NCBI GenBank assembly: GCA_032717465.1
Contig: CM064681.1
Span: forward strand, 16,047,191 to 16,111,190
DNA: 64,000 nucleotides
Direction of reading: 5' to 3'
From: Coenobita brevimanus
Lineage: Eukaryota > Arthropoda > Malacostraca > Decapoda > Coenobitidae
The number at the start of each line of letters is the position of its first letter. The first letter of the stretch is position 1. The translations under genes and the position numbers were made by a program. Below the pieces are notes generated by a model. The model made no database searches, had not been told where the DNA came from, and saw only the letters and a program-made list of their open reading frames with translations. Positions 23,311 to 35,501 of this stretch are shown in pieces.

Positions 23311-23317
23311 TATATAT

Positions 23318-23359
23318 TTTGCCTTAATGACCAGGGGCTCCGGCCCCAATGGTCGATAG

Positions 23360-23392
<33 letters not shown>
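23318..23392 (+). repeat. Hairpin followed by poly-A, possible SINE 3' end
   Basis: TTTTGCC pairs with GGCAAAA, GACCA with TGGTC and GGGGC with GCCCC around a short loop. A run of about 30 A follows at once (23361-23392). The compact hairpin plus poly-A suggests the 3' end of a retroposon. No promoter boxes were recognised. Confidence 0.4.
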
Positions 23393-23394
<2 letters not shown>

Positions 23395-23438
23395 GCCTTC
23401 TTTACTGCAGCACAGTTGTTGACTTTATACACCGGTTT

Positions 23439-23461
23439 TATTCGCCCAAGGGCGGATCCAG
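23439..23461 (+). repeat. Left target duplication and inverted repeat of hAT
   Basis: TATTCGCC (23439-23446), then CAAGGGCGGATCCAG (23447-23461). Confidence 0.88.
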
Positions 23462-23849
23462 AACATTGTTTTGGGGGGTTAGGGCGAATGCAGCGAGCCT
23501 TTCCAGTTCTCATCCGGCATGGAGGGTGGGGAGGGGGGGCTGTAAGCCCCCAGAAGATTTTTTTTTTTATTTCTCTATGTTACGGTAATTTCGATGCCTG
23601 TATACACAATATTAGAATACCGTTTACTACTAAAAACAGGCATTTGGAAGTAAAAATAATGAAATTTTTATTTTAAAAATGTACTGAAAATGGATTCTGG
23701 TTTATATTGCACATCGATATAAAAAAAAAAAAAATAGATGTCAGAAAAACAAAAGAAATCACAGAAAATTTATTAAATAAATCACATTATTTGGATAATC
23801 AACTGATAAATTTGATAATGTGCTTGTAACAATATTTCCAATATGTATT

Positions 23850-24010
23850 TTACAAGAAAAGTGTTGCTAGTGCTGAAAGAACTAAAGACATGATTTCGCG
23901 CGAGTATGAGTGCAGAGCGTCTTACTGGACTGACATTTCTCCACAAACATGCAGACACTCCTGTAGACACTTATCAAATAATAAACAGGTACCAGAAAAC
24001 AGGAAAGCAT
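23850..24010 (+). pseudogene. hAT C-terminal dimerisation fragment, opposite strand
   Basis: On the plus strand a short frame reads SVASAERT, and in a neighbouring frame it continues MSAERLTGLTFLHKHADTPVD. The patterns ASAER and ERL.GL..LH.H are typical of the very C-terminus of hAT transposases. The rest of the transposase in this element is on the minus strand. Either a local inversion or a piece of another hAT is possible. A frame change and one stop break it. Confidence 0.45.
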
Positions 24011-24496
24011 AGGTTACTATTTACATTGTGAAGTTGAATCTTGTCATATAAACGGCAGAAAAACTTGGCACTGCAGTGTACCAGCAAAATGTAACAGTAT
24101 AATATAGTCCTACCTTGTACTGTACAAAGGAATTCATGACTGAAAATCTAACACCTTTTGTACTGAATTAGGCTACCCTAATATCATATTGTATAATTTC
24201 ATGAGTAAATTATGGAAGAAAATAATAATTTGATCAATGTACCATTTTTGAATTCACTTAAAATTATTTCAGAATAGGAGAATTATTCCCAAGTATTTCC
24301 TTTTGTTAAAGGTAATATAATAATAATCTGCAAGTTCAGTATATAATGGAAGGAAATAAATTTTTATCACAACACATGAATGCATCCATTGCTGATTATG
24401 GACTATTTAATCTTTTCTCTTTTTCCTGCAGAAAATGCTTCCTCCAAACATACTGCTCACCTTCAAGTTTCGATCTTAGAGTACGTAGGTCACTCC

Positions 24497-25717
24497 TTAG
24501 AAGACTGCAATATCGGCTGCAGTAACATATTCTTTCCATTCAGTAATCTCAGAGAGCACGTCTTCCAGCTTAAGTAAGCTTTGACAGAATAGGAGTACAC
24601 TTTCATGCCTTTTTACCCATCTTGTTTCACATAAGCCTGTTAGTTGACGTCCAAGAGTCTTTCTAAGAACATGATTTATTTTTGAGGACGCAGAGAAAAA
24701 GCTTATGACTTCCTTCATGACACCTACTGCATTTCTGATTGCCTGCATTTTTGATGACCTAGAGATGGAGAGGTTTAAGGAATGACTGAAACATGGACAT
24801 TGTACCGCATGAGGAGCTGCAACTTGCACAGTAGCAACAGTTGCACATACTTTAGACACCAGAACTGAACATCCGTCAGTTGAAATTCCGACACAGTGTA
24901 CTGGGTCCAATGAATTTCCTCTCAGTATCTGCAGACAAGCTTTCCCAGTGTCTTCTCCGGTTAGGGAGGGCTCTTGTGTAGTCTCTTCTTTGATACTTGT
25001 CTGCATGCGAGGGTCTATGAATCCAACAAAATCTTCCCCAACTGATCTTGATTGAATATCTATGTAACGCAAAACAATGCTCAACAGCGACTGATGGGCA
25101 ATATATGTAGTCTCATCAAATATGGTGCTATTACATAGAGTCCTGACTGGCAGACTGTCTCAGATATTACAGACAGTATTTTCCACAGCACTTGATTATC
25201 TCATTTTGTACAGTTATGTTTATGTATGTTGCTCGTGCACTTGATGAACTTAGATGTTTGTCCCCAGCTCTAACATGAATTCACAGCAATTCGCTAATTG
25301 TTGTCAGCATCAGATCGCATGAGTCATCATCTCTATGTCCACAAAATGGAATGTTTTGACGGCCCAGAAAGATGACTATATAAATTATTGGCTTTAATCT
25401 CTCCCTGTTCTCTTGTACTCGAGTGAATCTGTGAGTGCTGATCTGAGTTTGTACATCCAGTTCTTGGTTTTGGTAAGTCTGTAAAAAATCTACAGCAGCA
25501 CTTACAGCATCTTTGTGATGACTTTTATTCCGGTGTGATTCTAAGTCTCCGTCCTTACCAAGCAGTTTTACATATTTCCTATTTAAAAAAAAAAAAAAAA
25601 AAAAGGTTCTGTGACAAGTTTCTTCATGAGTTCATTGTTTTGATATCCACCAACTTTCCCTACTACAAACAGTGGATAATACTTAAAACGGAGACCTTCA
25701 TGAGAAAAGGAATATAC
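24497..25717 (-). pseudogene. hAT (ZMYM1-like) transposase, middle part
   Basis: From 25717 leftward: [15 protein letters not shown], an A/T run of about 22 bases at 25584-25606 that breaks the frame, [38 protein letters not shown], then a stop-bearing stretch, then an open segment (25084-24497) with EDFVGFID, CVGISTDGCSVLVSK, HAVQCPCFSHSLNLSIS, NAVGVMKEVISFFSASSK and GLCETRWVKRHESV. These blocks are characteristic of hAT transposases related to ZMYM1 with a DUF4371-type region. It would act on the hAT terminal repeats. The 5' part lies beyond the Gypsy insertion at 36145-36600. Confidence 0.85.
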
Positions 25718-26350
25718 TGTTACATCCCTGTCCCACATTGCCACAGGATCCAACAGCAGGAGTACAGTAGAAGAAGGACGTTGCCCAGTAAGTTGTTCTT
25801 CCTAGAGGCAGCCTTTCAGTGTACAACAACACAGATCAGCACAGGCGTTGAATGTACAGTAAACAAGCTTCTTAAGTTCAATTACTTTATTTTCCAAATA
25901 ATTACATTTACTGCTTGCCACCTACTCTTTACTGTTTCCACAAGTACGAGAGCTATACAATATGCACTGACACTCAACTGACACTGAACTAAACTCAAAC
26001 TGAACTGAAAACCTCTAGTACCTTCCCCATACTTATATAAGCGTCCTGCATACTAGAATTATCTACTACATTCTCGGAGAACACAGAGACATTCAAAACA
26101 TGCAGAGTTTTCTTACACTGCATAACAATTATTTAGCATACTAACTGAGATAAAATTACATAATTTAACAAACAATCACATAATTAAAACATTATAGAGA
26201 AAAAGAGCACAAAAGTTAATGTCTAACTTTAAATAATACCTCCAGTCACAAATAGTAGGCTAACTGGCAACTCTGACACATAGCAAAAAAAATCGAGAAT
26301 CGTCGGTAATAATCCAGCACTACCTAACTAGCAAATTCTGCTTCACAACA
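25718..26350 (-). repeat. 3' LTR of reverse-strand Gypsy
   Basis: Plus-strand ends are TGTTACATCC and TTCACAACA. Length is 633 bp. The polypurine tract lies just to its right (26351-26365, complement AGGGAGGGGATAG). Confidence 0.88.
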
Positions 26351-26516
26351 CTATCCCCTCCCTAGTCCTTTGTCGTCCCGACAAAACTACACAATGTATA
26401 CACACTTAACCCTTAACCCACACTAAACATTTAGTATTATACATAAAATAATCCTTCATCATATCAGGTCATCTCCTATGCCGTTTCCGACAATGTCCCT
26501 GCTCCTCCACACAGTC

Positions 26517-26642
26517 TTGCTTTTTTTTTTTTTTTTTTTTAATATATATATATTCTGACTTTCTTTAAATTTTATATTCGGCGGCATATGACCTCTGCTG
26601 TTGCACCGCCATGTTACATTTTCATTCATTCATTCATTCATT
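26517..26642 (-). mobile_element. Short SINE-like insertion with 13-bp target duplication
   Basis: CCTCCACACAGTC occurs at 26504-26516 and again at 26643-26655. Between them are a T-run (poly-A on the minus strand), a small inverted repeat GGCGG/CCGCC and (CATT)n. Poly-A plus a long duplication is the mark of LINE-driven retroposition. The family is not recognised. It interrupts the Gypsy sequence downstream of integrase. Confidence 0.7.
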
Positions 26643-28013
26643 CCTCCACACAGTCCACTTGTTCTCTTCCTGATGCATTTCATCCCTCGAGAAACTGTCA
26701 CCATCCTCTTGGACTTCAGCTCCTTGGCCCTCTTCAACATCCTTAGCTGCAGGAGAGCACGATTCCTCAGAGACGTCCAAGCTGTACTTCCTGGCCCATG
26801 GATTCGCGTGCATCACCTTTGGGCGAGAGTTCCTGCCTCCCCGAATCTGGTACGTTACGTCTGATAGGTAGTCCAACACAGTGTAAGGCCCATCTCATAG
26901 CTCTGCAGCTTCAGTCTGTCCCTTCTTCCACTGAGGATTGTATAACCAAACATAGTCACCATCCTTGCAGCTTACCTCACGTGCCTTGGCATCATACTTG
27001 CACTTCATCATTTCACCAGAAAACTTGAGAGCTTCTGGGCTCTGATGATGTGCCTCAGCCAGCATTTCCCGAAGATGCTTCGCATAGCTGGAGGTGTCTG
27101 TGGGCAGATCCTCACCAGGTGGTCTTCCCATTAACAAGTCAACAGGTAAACATAATTTGTGGTCCAGCATCAGTTTTCCAGGAGTGTACCTGATAGACTC
27201 GTGGGATCCAGACCGATATGCCATCAGCAACGCAAGTAATTTCTAGTCCCATTCCTTTTGTCCCTCTATGCAGTACTTGGCCAGTTCTTGTTCCAGAGTC
27301 CATTTGAATTTCTCCACCATCCCATTTAACTGTGGCCTTAGTGGAGTCGTCCTGGTCTTCTTGATCCCCAGTAACTTGCAGCACTCACAGAACACAGCAG
27401 ATTCGAAATTTCTACCTTGGTCTGAATGTAGCTCTTGTGTCATCCCGAAATAACAGAAAAACTGGTCAACCCACACCTGAGCAACAGTCGCAGCCTCTTG
27501 ATCAGGGATGGCATAGATTTCTGGCCACTTTTTGAAGTAGTACATGGTGATGCATATATACCAGTTTCCTCTTTCAGTGAGTGGCAAAGGTCCAGCAATG
27601 TCCAATGCGAATCTTTCCATTAGTGTACCTACTTGATACTGATGAAGAGGGGTGCAACCGCGTTTCTTGGGTCCCTTCTTGGCACAACATGCATCACAGG
27701 CCCGACACCACTCTTCAACATCCTGATGCATGCCAGTGCAGTATAACCTCTGTCGCAGCTGGCTTAGCGTTTTCTTCACTCCCAGGTGCCCACAAGTGAT
27801 CTGGTTATGAGACTCATTCAAAATCTCAGACCAATTTTCTTCAGAACCGCCAGTTGCCAATACTTTCTGAGGCCATCGGTTCTCTCCCACTGATGCTTCA
27901 GTAGTCCGTTCTTCAAACAAAGAAGGTCCCAGTGACTCCAGTAGCTCTTTGTCGCAGAGGCGAACCTGGAAACCTCTTTCCAAGATGGTCGTACTGTACT
28001 CTGCTGCAGCCAC
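26643..28013 (-). pseudogene. Gypsy integrase
   Basis: Zinc finger ITCGHLGVKKT with CRACDACC, then the core with D in FALDIAGPLP, D in LHSDQGRNFES and E in GMVEKFKWTL, so the DDE triad is present. After a frame change near 27240 the C-terminal part follows (AYRSGSHESIRYTPGKLM, then KCKYDAKA), and VTYQIRGGRNSRPKVMHAN lies at 26880-26800. It would insert the element's DNA into the genome. Frame changes near 27240 and 26890 make it non-functional. Confidence 0.85.
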
Positions 28014-29290
28014 TCTAGCACTGGTTGTAAATCTGCATCCTCTATCTGCATCCTCTTCAAGTCTTCTTCAGCTGGCACTGGCGCTATCACGGTAGTACAG
28101 CTGCATTTCTTACCAGAATCTTTGTTTTTCCTATACTGTTGGCAGTTTGGCTGATGACTCAGGATCTCAGCATTGCCATGTACCCACCCAGGATGGTGCT
28201 GCACCTCACAGTTGTGCCGGTCCAGCTTCCAGAGCCAGCATGCAAATTGTCCTTTCGGATTCTTTGATGTCTTCAGGAACTTGAGTGCCAGATAGTCTAC
28301 CCTGATGATGAAGTAGGACCCATAAAAGTAGGGATGGAAGAAATCAAGGCTCGTCACCACTGCCAAGAGCTCCTTATGGGTAAGTAGTTCCACTCTGGTG
28401 GGCTGAGCTTTTTGCTGTCATACTCCACCACATACTCTTTTTCATCCTTCTTCTGTGACAGGACTCCACCAGTACCATTGTCACTAGCGTCACAATCCAG
28501 GATAAATGGCTGACTCTGATCTGAGTATGGCAACACTGGAGGGCTAGCCAACGCATGCATGAGTTCGTTAAAGGGTTTCTGAGTCACTGCTGTCCACACA
28601 AACTTCTGCCTCTTCCCTAGATACTTGTGCGGAGGTTCAGCCCTCATTGCAAAGTCCTTGATAAAATGCCAATAGCAAGTATACAATCCTGGGAAACTCC
28701 ATAGCTCCTTTACACAAGTTGGAACCGGCCAGTTTTTCACAGCTGCTACCTTTCCGGATCAGTACAGATGCTGCCCTCGCCTAGAATGTGTCCCAGGTAT
28801 TTCACTTCCTTCTGAAACAAGTAGCACTTCTTGGGATTCAGCTTGAGGTGAGCTGCTCGAATCCTGTTGAGCACCTCTGACAGCCTCTCCAATTCCTGGT
28901 CAAAAGTCAGTCTAAATACAGTTACATTGTCCAGACAGATGAGAGCCATCTGCCAGTGCAGGCGTTCCAATACATGATCCATGATGCGAAAAAGTAGGTG
29001 GGGCATTGCACAGGTCAAATGGCACCACTTTAAACTGCCATAAACACTGCCCATATAAAAAGGCTGTTTTCTCCTTGTCCTTCTCTACAACCTTGACCTG
29101 GTGGTATCCTGCTTTCATATCTAGGGTGAAGAAGCACTTGGTACCTGTCAGCATCCAGGGTGGCATTAATCCTTGGCAAGGGGAATGCATTCTTCATTGT
29201 CACTTCATTCAGGGCTCGATAATCCACACAACACCATACTGAGCCATCCTTCTTCCTTGCCAGAACCGTAGCACCAGTCGAGCAGGGCAG
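27818..29290 (-). pseudogene. Gypsy RT (C-terminal part) and RNase H
   Basis: Reverse strand from 29290: [63 protein letters not shown], then ICLDNVTVF where YLDD is expected, so the second catalytic aspartate is asparagine. YLGHILGEGSI follows. RNase H starts FILDCDASDNGTGGVL, then THKELLAVV and IIRVDYLALKFL. The segments sit in five alternating frames. The N-terminal part of RT lies across the LINE insertion at 32.8-33.3 kb. Confidence 0.85.
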
Positions 29291-29599
29291 TACTCCCGAG
29301 GTGGATGGAAAGCTGATGACAGAGAGTGCTGGAGCTCACGTTTCATCAGCCCTCAGGACTAGTTCCTGACCATCCCCCTTTGCTGAACTTTTTCAGCATC
29401 TCAGTTACACAGAGAGTAGGCCAGCATGCTCTCCAGTACAAATTTCTCTAACTATCTACACCAAACTACGTGCACAGTACACACTACACTTCCTATTCAA
29501 AATTAAATAAAATGGCGTCTCTTCACCGAGCCTCGGAGTCCCCGGGGGGGGGGCCATAAATGCCCCCACCATCCGCCCCTCTCCCGGTGATGACACGAG

Positions 29600-32500
29600 G
29601 TGCCTGGAATCACTGTCTGACTCTCTTCTTCTTCATTTCTGCAACATTCATGGCCTTTCCTCTAACTTTCGCTCTGTTGAGCACCACCTCTCCTCCTCTA
29701 AACCTCACCTTTTTCTAACGGAGACTCAGCTGTCTGAGGCAACTAACAGCAAACCCTTTTCTGTATCCTCCTACTTTCTCTATACTCATTTCAAAGCCAA
29801 AGGTGGCTGTTGTGTATATATACGCAACGACTTATCTTGCTCTCGTGTTCCTGAACTCGATTCTTCTGAATTCTCTACACTCTGGCTTCGGCTTTCCTGC
29901 CATTCTCTGACTAAATATATCTGTGCTGTTTACTTATCCCCTAATTCTACTGACTATCAAAAATTCTTCGACTATTTTACTTCTACGATGGAACACATTC
30001 TATCCATTTCTCCTTTCTCAGAAATCTCCATTCTAGGAGATTTCAATGTTCACCACCACCTTTGGCTCTCCTCTCCTTTCACGGATCCACCTGGTGAACA
30101 AGCCTACATCTTTTCTATCCTTAATGACCTAGAGCAGCTTGTACAGCACCCTACCCATATCCCTGACCGCCTTGGAGAGAGCTCCAACATACTTGACCTC
30201 TTCCTCATACTAATCCTTCTGCTTACTCTGTTAATCTTTTCTCTCCGTTGGGCTCCTCCGATCACAACCTTATTACCTTAACCTGTCCTATCACTCTGGT
30301 ACGGCCTGTGGACCCTCCAGAGAAACATCGTCTGTGGCATTTTGGAGCCGCTGACTGGGAGGCCCTCAGGCAGTACTTCTTTGATTTTCCCTGGAATGAT
30401 TATTGCTTCCATGTCCGGGAGCCATCTGAGTGTGCCTTGCGTATTACGGAGGTTATTCTCTCGGGCATGGAAGCATACATTCCTTTCTCATATCCTTTGA
30501 CTAACGCAAGAAAGCCTTGGTTTAATCACGCTTGTTCTAATGCTGTCCGCAACAAGGAGAGGGCCTACAAAAGGTACCGGAGCCAACCCACCCCTAAATC
30601 ACATCATCTTTACGTTTCTGCCCGGAATCGTGCTAAGTCTGTTCTTCGCTCTACTAAAAATAATTTCATCCATACTAAATGCTCTCAACTCTCCAACTCG
30701 AATTCTTCCCGCTCCTTCTGGCACCTTGCCAAAAATCTTTCTAATAACTTTACCTCATCATCCTTCCCTCCTCTTTTCTACTCTGATGGTTCTGTAGCTA
30801 TTTCTTCTACTGATAAAGCAGATCTCTTCGCACAGACTTTCTCCTCCAATTCCACCTTAGACGATTCTGGTGCTGTTCCTCCATCACTTCCCCCCTCTGA
30901 CTTCCTCATGGCTGATATTAAAATTTCTTCAGTTGATGTATTTTCTGCCATCACTGGTCTCAGTACTAACAAGGCATATGGGCCTGACGGGGTCCCTCCT
31001 GTTGTTCTCAAGAACTGTGCTTCTGTGCTTACACCCTGTCTAGGCAAACTCCTTTGCCTTTGTCTGTCAACTTGTACCTTTCCTTCTTGCTGGAAGTTTG
31101 CTCTCATTCAGCCAGTCCCAAAGAAGGGTGACCACTCCCAACCCTCCAACTATCGTCCAAATGCTTTAACGTCCTGTATTTCAAAAGTTTTCGAGTCAAT
31201 TCTCAATAGAAAAATTTTAAGGCACCTTTCCTATCACAACCTTCTTTCCGATCATCAGTATGGGTTCCATCATGGACGCTCCACTGGCGATCTTCTCACC
31301 TACCTTTCAGACTCCTGATCATCCTCCTTTCGGGACTTTGGTGAAAGCTTTGCCATTGCACTTGACATCTCAAAGGCTTTCGATCGAGTCTGGCATAAAT
31401 CTTTAATTTCCAAACTGCCCTCCTACGGTTTCTATCCTTCTATCTGTGCCTTCATCGCTAGCTTCCTTTCTGGTCGTTCTATAGCCGCTGTTGTAGACGG
31501 CCATCGTTCTTCTCCTAGATCTATCAACAGTGTTGTTCCTCAGGGCTCTGTCCTATCACCAACTCTCTTCCTTTTATTCATCAATGATCTTCTAAGCTGT
31601 ACATCTAACCCTATCCACTCGTATGCTGATGACTCCACCCTTCACCTTTCCATTCTGTTCCCGCAACGCCCATCTCAACAGTTACTTCAACAAGCAAGGG
31701 ATGAGGCTATGGCACACCTAATGTCTGACTTGGCTCGTATCTCTGACTGGGGTAATGATAATATGGTTGTTTTTAATGCATCTAAGACTCAGTTCTTACA
31801 CCTATCAACCCGACAAAATCTTCCACAGGTATTTTTTTTTTTTTTTTTTTTTATGTGTCCGACTCTGGGCAAAGGCTTCATGGCCTATACCTCGGGGGCA
31901 GTAGCCTATCCCAAGGCCCAGTAGTCCTCCTACACCTCCACATGTCACCACTTCGGCGCTAACACCCACCGTCCATATTGAATACATGCTAGGGCTGTCT
32001 CATACAGGACTGGTGTATTGGTATTAGTGGGGGTACTTTTATGACATGTCGGCGGGTCATCTGGTAGATCAGGAAAGTACCCACTAATGTTTAATAATAT
32101 TCAGCTTAATCCTGCATCATCCTTGAACATGCTTGGGGTTTCATTTACTCGGGACTTATCTTGGAAAGATCATATTACATCTCTTGTAAAATCTGCTTCC
32201 AAGAGATTGGGTGTGCTAAGCCGACTCCGTTCTTTCTTTACCCCTGCACAATTGTTGACTCTATACAGGGGTTTTATCCGCCCCTGTGTGGAGTACAACT
32301 CTCATGTGTGGGGAGGCTCCCCACATACAGCTCTTCTCAATAGGGTGGAGTCAAAGGCTTTTCGTCTCATTAACTCTCCTCCTCTTACTGACTCCCTTCA
32401 ACCTCTGTCTCTTCGCCACACTGTTGCATCTTTATCTCTTTTCTATCGCTACTTTAATGGTCACTGCTCCTCTGAATTGTCTGCTTGCATTCATCCACCT

Positions 32501-32614
32501 CTACGCCGGGCGCGTAGCACCCGTCTGGCAGCAAACTCTCCTCCCTTTTCTGTCCAACTCTCTAATGCAAGAGTTAACCGTTACTCCCAGTCTTTCATTT
32601 ATGCAACAGGTTAG
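29600..32614 (+). pseudogene. LINE endonuclease and RT (Jockey/CR1-like)
   Basis: Endonuclease: [47 protein letters not shown], then a frame change near 30250 before [72 protein letters not shown] and the intact HSYADDSTLHL box. A TGA stands at 31316-31318. The C-terminal part resumes at 32087 (NMLGVSFTRDLSWKDHI, FIRPCVEYNSHVWGGS) and stops at 32612-32614, after which the frame still resembles coding. It is defective. Confidence 0.87.
31831..32073 (-). mobile_element. Poly-A retroposon (SINE-like) inside the LINE
   Basis: A run of about 21 T (poly-A on the minus strand) starts at 31832. About 220 bases of sequence unrelated to the host LINE follow, after which the LINE coding resumes. No A/B box was recognised. 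CAGG occurs at both edges and may be a short target duplication. Positions 32023-32039 are an inverted match to the host sequence at 32074-32088. Confidence 0.6.
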
Positions 32615-32812
32615 CTCTGGAACTGTCTCCCTCTGTCTGTATTTCCTGCTGCCTATGATCTCCAGTCTTTCAAACGCAGTGTGTCCAGGCGTCTCAAAAT
32701 GATCGGATCTTGAATTTGGATCTCTATTGTATTTTGTTTTTCTCTTGGAGGGAAGTTTTAGTGCGGGCTCATAGCCTTTGGTTCCTTCTTCCTCGCATAA
32801 AAAAAAAAAAAC

Positions 32813-33720
32813 TGCTGATGCCCAAGGACTTTTCCTATCGCTCCTTGACTTTGAAGATTCTCCATCACCTTTGCCATTATTTGCTGTTGAGCTGGCGCCA
32901 TCCTCCATGCTGGCTGTTTAATCGGGATGTGATCCCAGGTGTCTATACAATGCTCCACCAGATCAGTGCACCCCAGATGTAGGTCCACAGAGGAAAAGAC
33001 ATTAGCAAACTTCATCAGCAGCTGCCTCAACTGCTGCGCTTGTGAGTCATCTAGGTCTTGTAAGTGATCTGGCTGATACCCATCTTCTTTGACTACACTC
33101 CTTTTACAGGCCTTCCTCTGATGCCACTCACGGTCCACTGCCTGGCACAGTCTCACAATTTCTCCTTTGTTGATCTGTGGCAAACAGGAGAATTTGACCA
33201 CAACTACCAGCACATCATTAGCACCTGTTTCCACCAGAGTTCTCCCCACTATCACTCTGGTCTTCGTCTTTCACTACACCACAGGCTCCACTACTCCTAG
33301 ACAGCTGTCAAAAGAGCCACTCACCTTGCACTGGAGCAATAGTTCTGATTTTGGGGGTATAACTGTAGTGTGGTGCATCCTCACCTCACCACCAGAACTA
33401 GTATGTCTCCCTGTTGTGACGTGAACCGACTTTCCTCGAACCTTCAGCTTCGTGGAATAGAAGTCCATCTCGCATTCCATGGACATCAGATAATCCAGAT
33501 CAAGAATGCAAGGATCGTCCATCTCGGCTACATAAACTGGAAGCGTGGCCTCTTGCCCTACCAATTCAGTCCTGACATCCAAGGGTCCCCTCAGTTCTGT
33601 GTAGTGCCCAGTTACGCCACACAATTTTTCTGATGACTCAGGCAGATACTGATAACACATCAGGCCTCACGAAAGTCTGCTATGAGGCTGAATCAATCAC
33701 CAGGGAACATTTCTTGCTGT
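32813..33720 (-). pseudogene. Gypsy protease and N-terminal RT
   Basis: From about 33703 leftward a degenerate active-site stretch reads VIDSAS with TFVRPD behind a stop. The protease body then has LPVYVAEMDDPCILDLDYL (33660-33274). The RT N-terminus follows at 33255 with FANVFSSVDLHLG, HCIDTWDHIPIKQPAWRM and MENLQSQGAI, ending at the LINE boundary at 32812. The glycine of the protease D(S/T)G triad appears replaced by alanine. Separate frames are used for each segment. Confidence 0.72.
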
Positions 33721-33799
33721 CTGTTCTTCTGTCAACTCACACACTGTCGATTGCAGTTCTCGTGCATTTTCTCAGTGGTGGGGTTACTTGGGAAAAGCC

Positions 33800-35480
33800 G
33801 GCTGGTGGTTGCCCATTAACACCAGCCTCCACTAATTTTCCTCTTCTCTCTGGTCTTCCACGTCCTTCTTTTTATCCTCCTTTTTCTTTTTGGACTCTCA
33901 GAACTGAAGTGTCCCACCTCACTGCATGTCCAACACCCTTTTGTTACAATTGTAGATTTCCTGCACTGCTCTGTTCTTGCTTCTCCTTCCATTTGTAACA
34001 ATCCTCCTCCTTGTGTCCCAGCTTCCTGCAGAACCAGCAACCTCCTCAGATGTTGTCCTGTTCCCTCTTCCACTTGAAGCAGTCCTCTTTTCTGACATGG
34101 CTTTTCACAGTACTATCAAGTTCCTTCAGATTTTTCCGCTTCATGTACCTGCCCCTTTCTTGCCTTGAATCCTGCTCTACATCCTGCCTGAAAAGTGGAT
34201 GTACTGGACCTGATGTTGGACTCAAATTCCCGAGCCCTGGCTAGTGCTCCTTGCATGCTTCTGGGTTGTGCCTGTTTCACTTGCACTTTCAACTCTGCAC
34301 TATGAAGAGCATCGATAAACTTGACTCTCTGAAGAAAAGGGAACAGGTTAGGTGCTGCTCCAGGGTATGCCATGTATGCCATACTCTCCAGGTCATGGGC
34401 AAGCTGCTCTAGGGATTCGCCTCAAGCCCGTACACAGCTATGGAATCTTGTTCTGTAAACCTCAGTCTGGTACATGGTCCCATATCTGCGCTCCAGTACT
34501 TCTACTAAGGACTGATATCAGTTCCTCTTTTCTACTGACATCTGGCCCAAAATTTCCATTGCAACACCCTTGTGGCTAGTAGCCAGCTACACTGCTCCCT
34601 GCCTATTATCCCAACCATTCAGATCAGCAAGTTCCTCAAACTGCACACAGTAAGCTTCCCAAAATACTCTACCATCAAATTCCTGAGGTTTCAATTTAAT
34701 TGGACCCCCATTCAAACCATGCACGTCACTGGTTTGGGGCCTAAAAACTGGAGCATCATAATTAAGTCCAGGACTTAAAACTCCTACATTGTGATTATTC
34801 AGTCCTGTAATTCTACCTCTAGATGCTTGAGATCCATTTTTTAGCATGCTCCCTGTACACTTGCCTCATTCTCAGCTCCTCAATATTTCTCTACAGCCTC
34901 AGTTTTGTCACGTATTATCTTCACATGGTCGAGAACATGCTTCAGCTGGTTATCTACATGCTGTCTGCACTCCATCACTGTTCCTTCACTAATCATCAGC
35001 TGGTTGTCTACATGCTGTCCGCACTCCATCACATTATTGCTTACTTCATACTTTTGCGCCATAGCTCATCATATACATACTCCTTCAACTGTTGTTTCTC
35101 TTCCTTCATTTTCCCCATGAAAGCATCTAGTGTCCTTACATCCTCAATTGTAATTCCCTCTGTTGCTCCTATTCAAGTTGTTCATATCGTTCTTTCTGTT
35201 TTTCGTTCTGTGCTGGTGATTGTTCATTAAGTTCTTTCTGTCCTTCATTCTGTGCTTGTAATTGTACAGTTTGTGCCTGTAATTGTTCTTTGAGTTCTTT
35301 CAGTCATTTATTCTGTGCTTGTAATTGTACACTTTGTGCCTGTAATTGTTCTTTGAGTTATTTTTCCCCTTCATTCTGTGCTAGTAATAGCTTTACAACT
35401 GCAGCCATTGATGCCTTCTCTTGTCTAGCTTGGCCTCTTTTATGTACACCTTCTGCCTCTACATGAAAGGTTTGGCTCAG
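33800..35480 (-). pseudogene. Gypsy gag
   Basis: Reverse strand: a coiled-coil N-terminal part, then PIKLKPQEFDGRVFWEAY and QFEELADLNGWDN (capsid start), then ALARAREFES, then a decayed zinc knuckle GCWTCSEVGHFSSES in which the final cysteine is serine. It is broken into at least four frames. Structural proteins of this kind assemble the retrotransposon particle and bind its RNA. Confidence 0.7.
35206..35395 (-). repeat. 21/63-bp periodic repeats in Gypsy gag
   Basis: TTCTGTGCT recurs at 35206, 35248, 35311 and 35374, spacings of 42, 63 and 63 bases, all multiples of 21. That equals seven codons and suits a heptad coiled-coil. Confidence 0.75.
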
Positions 35481-35501
35481 TGCAGCATTTTTCTAATGAT
35501 G

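Larger units (their letters stand above)
29400..32812 (+). mobile_element. Jockey/CR1-like LINE inserted in Gypsy pol
   Basis: Endonuclease, RT and C-terminal region on the plus strand, ending in a 12-base A run at 32801-32812. The Gypsy pol lies on both sides in the opposite orientation. The left boundary is approximate (29400-29520), since no target duplication was recognised. The copy is nearly full length but carries a frame change, stops and an internal retroposon at 31.83-32.07 kb. The same family supplies the split fragment at 23.4/39.1 kb. Confidence 0.82.

Noticed and set aside
26351..26880. Envelope gene downstream of integrase in the reverse-strand Gypsy
   Set aside because: Only the integrase C-terminal end and a small retroposon fill the space before the LTR; no signal peptide or membrane segment seen.
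32016..32089. tRNA-like cloverleaf
   Set aside because: About 70 bases with an outer stem and one inner stem, but no D or T arm and no GGTTCGA box; the outer stem involves LINE coding sequence.
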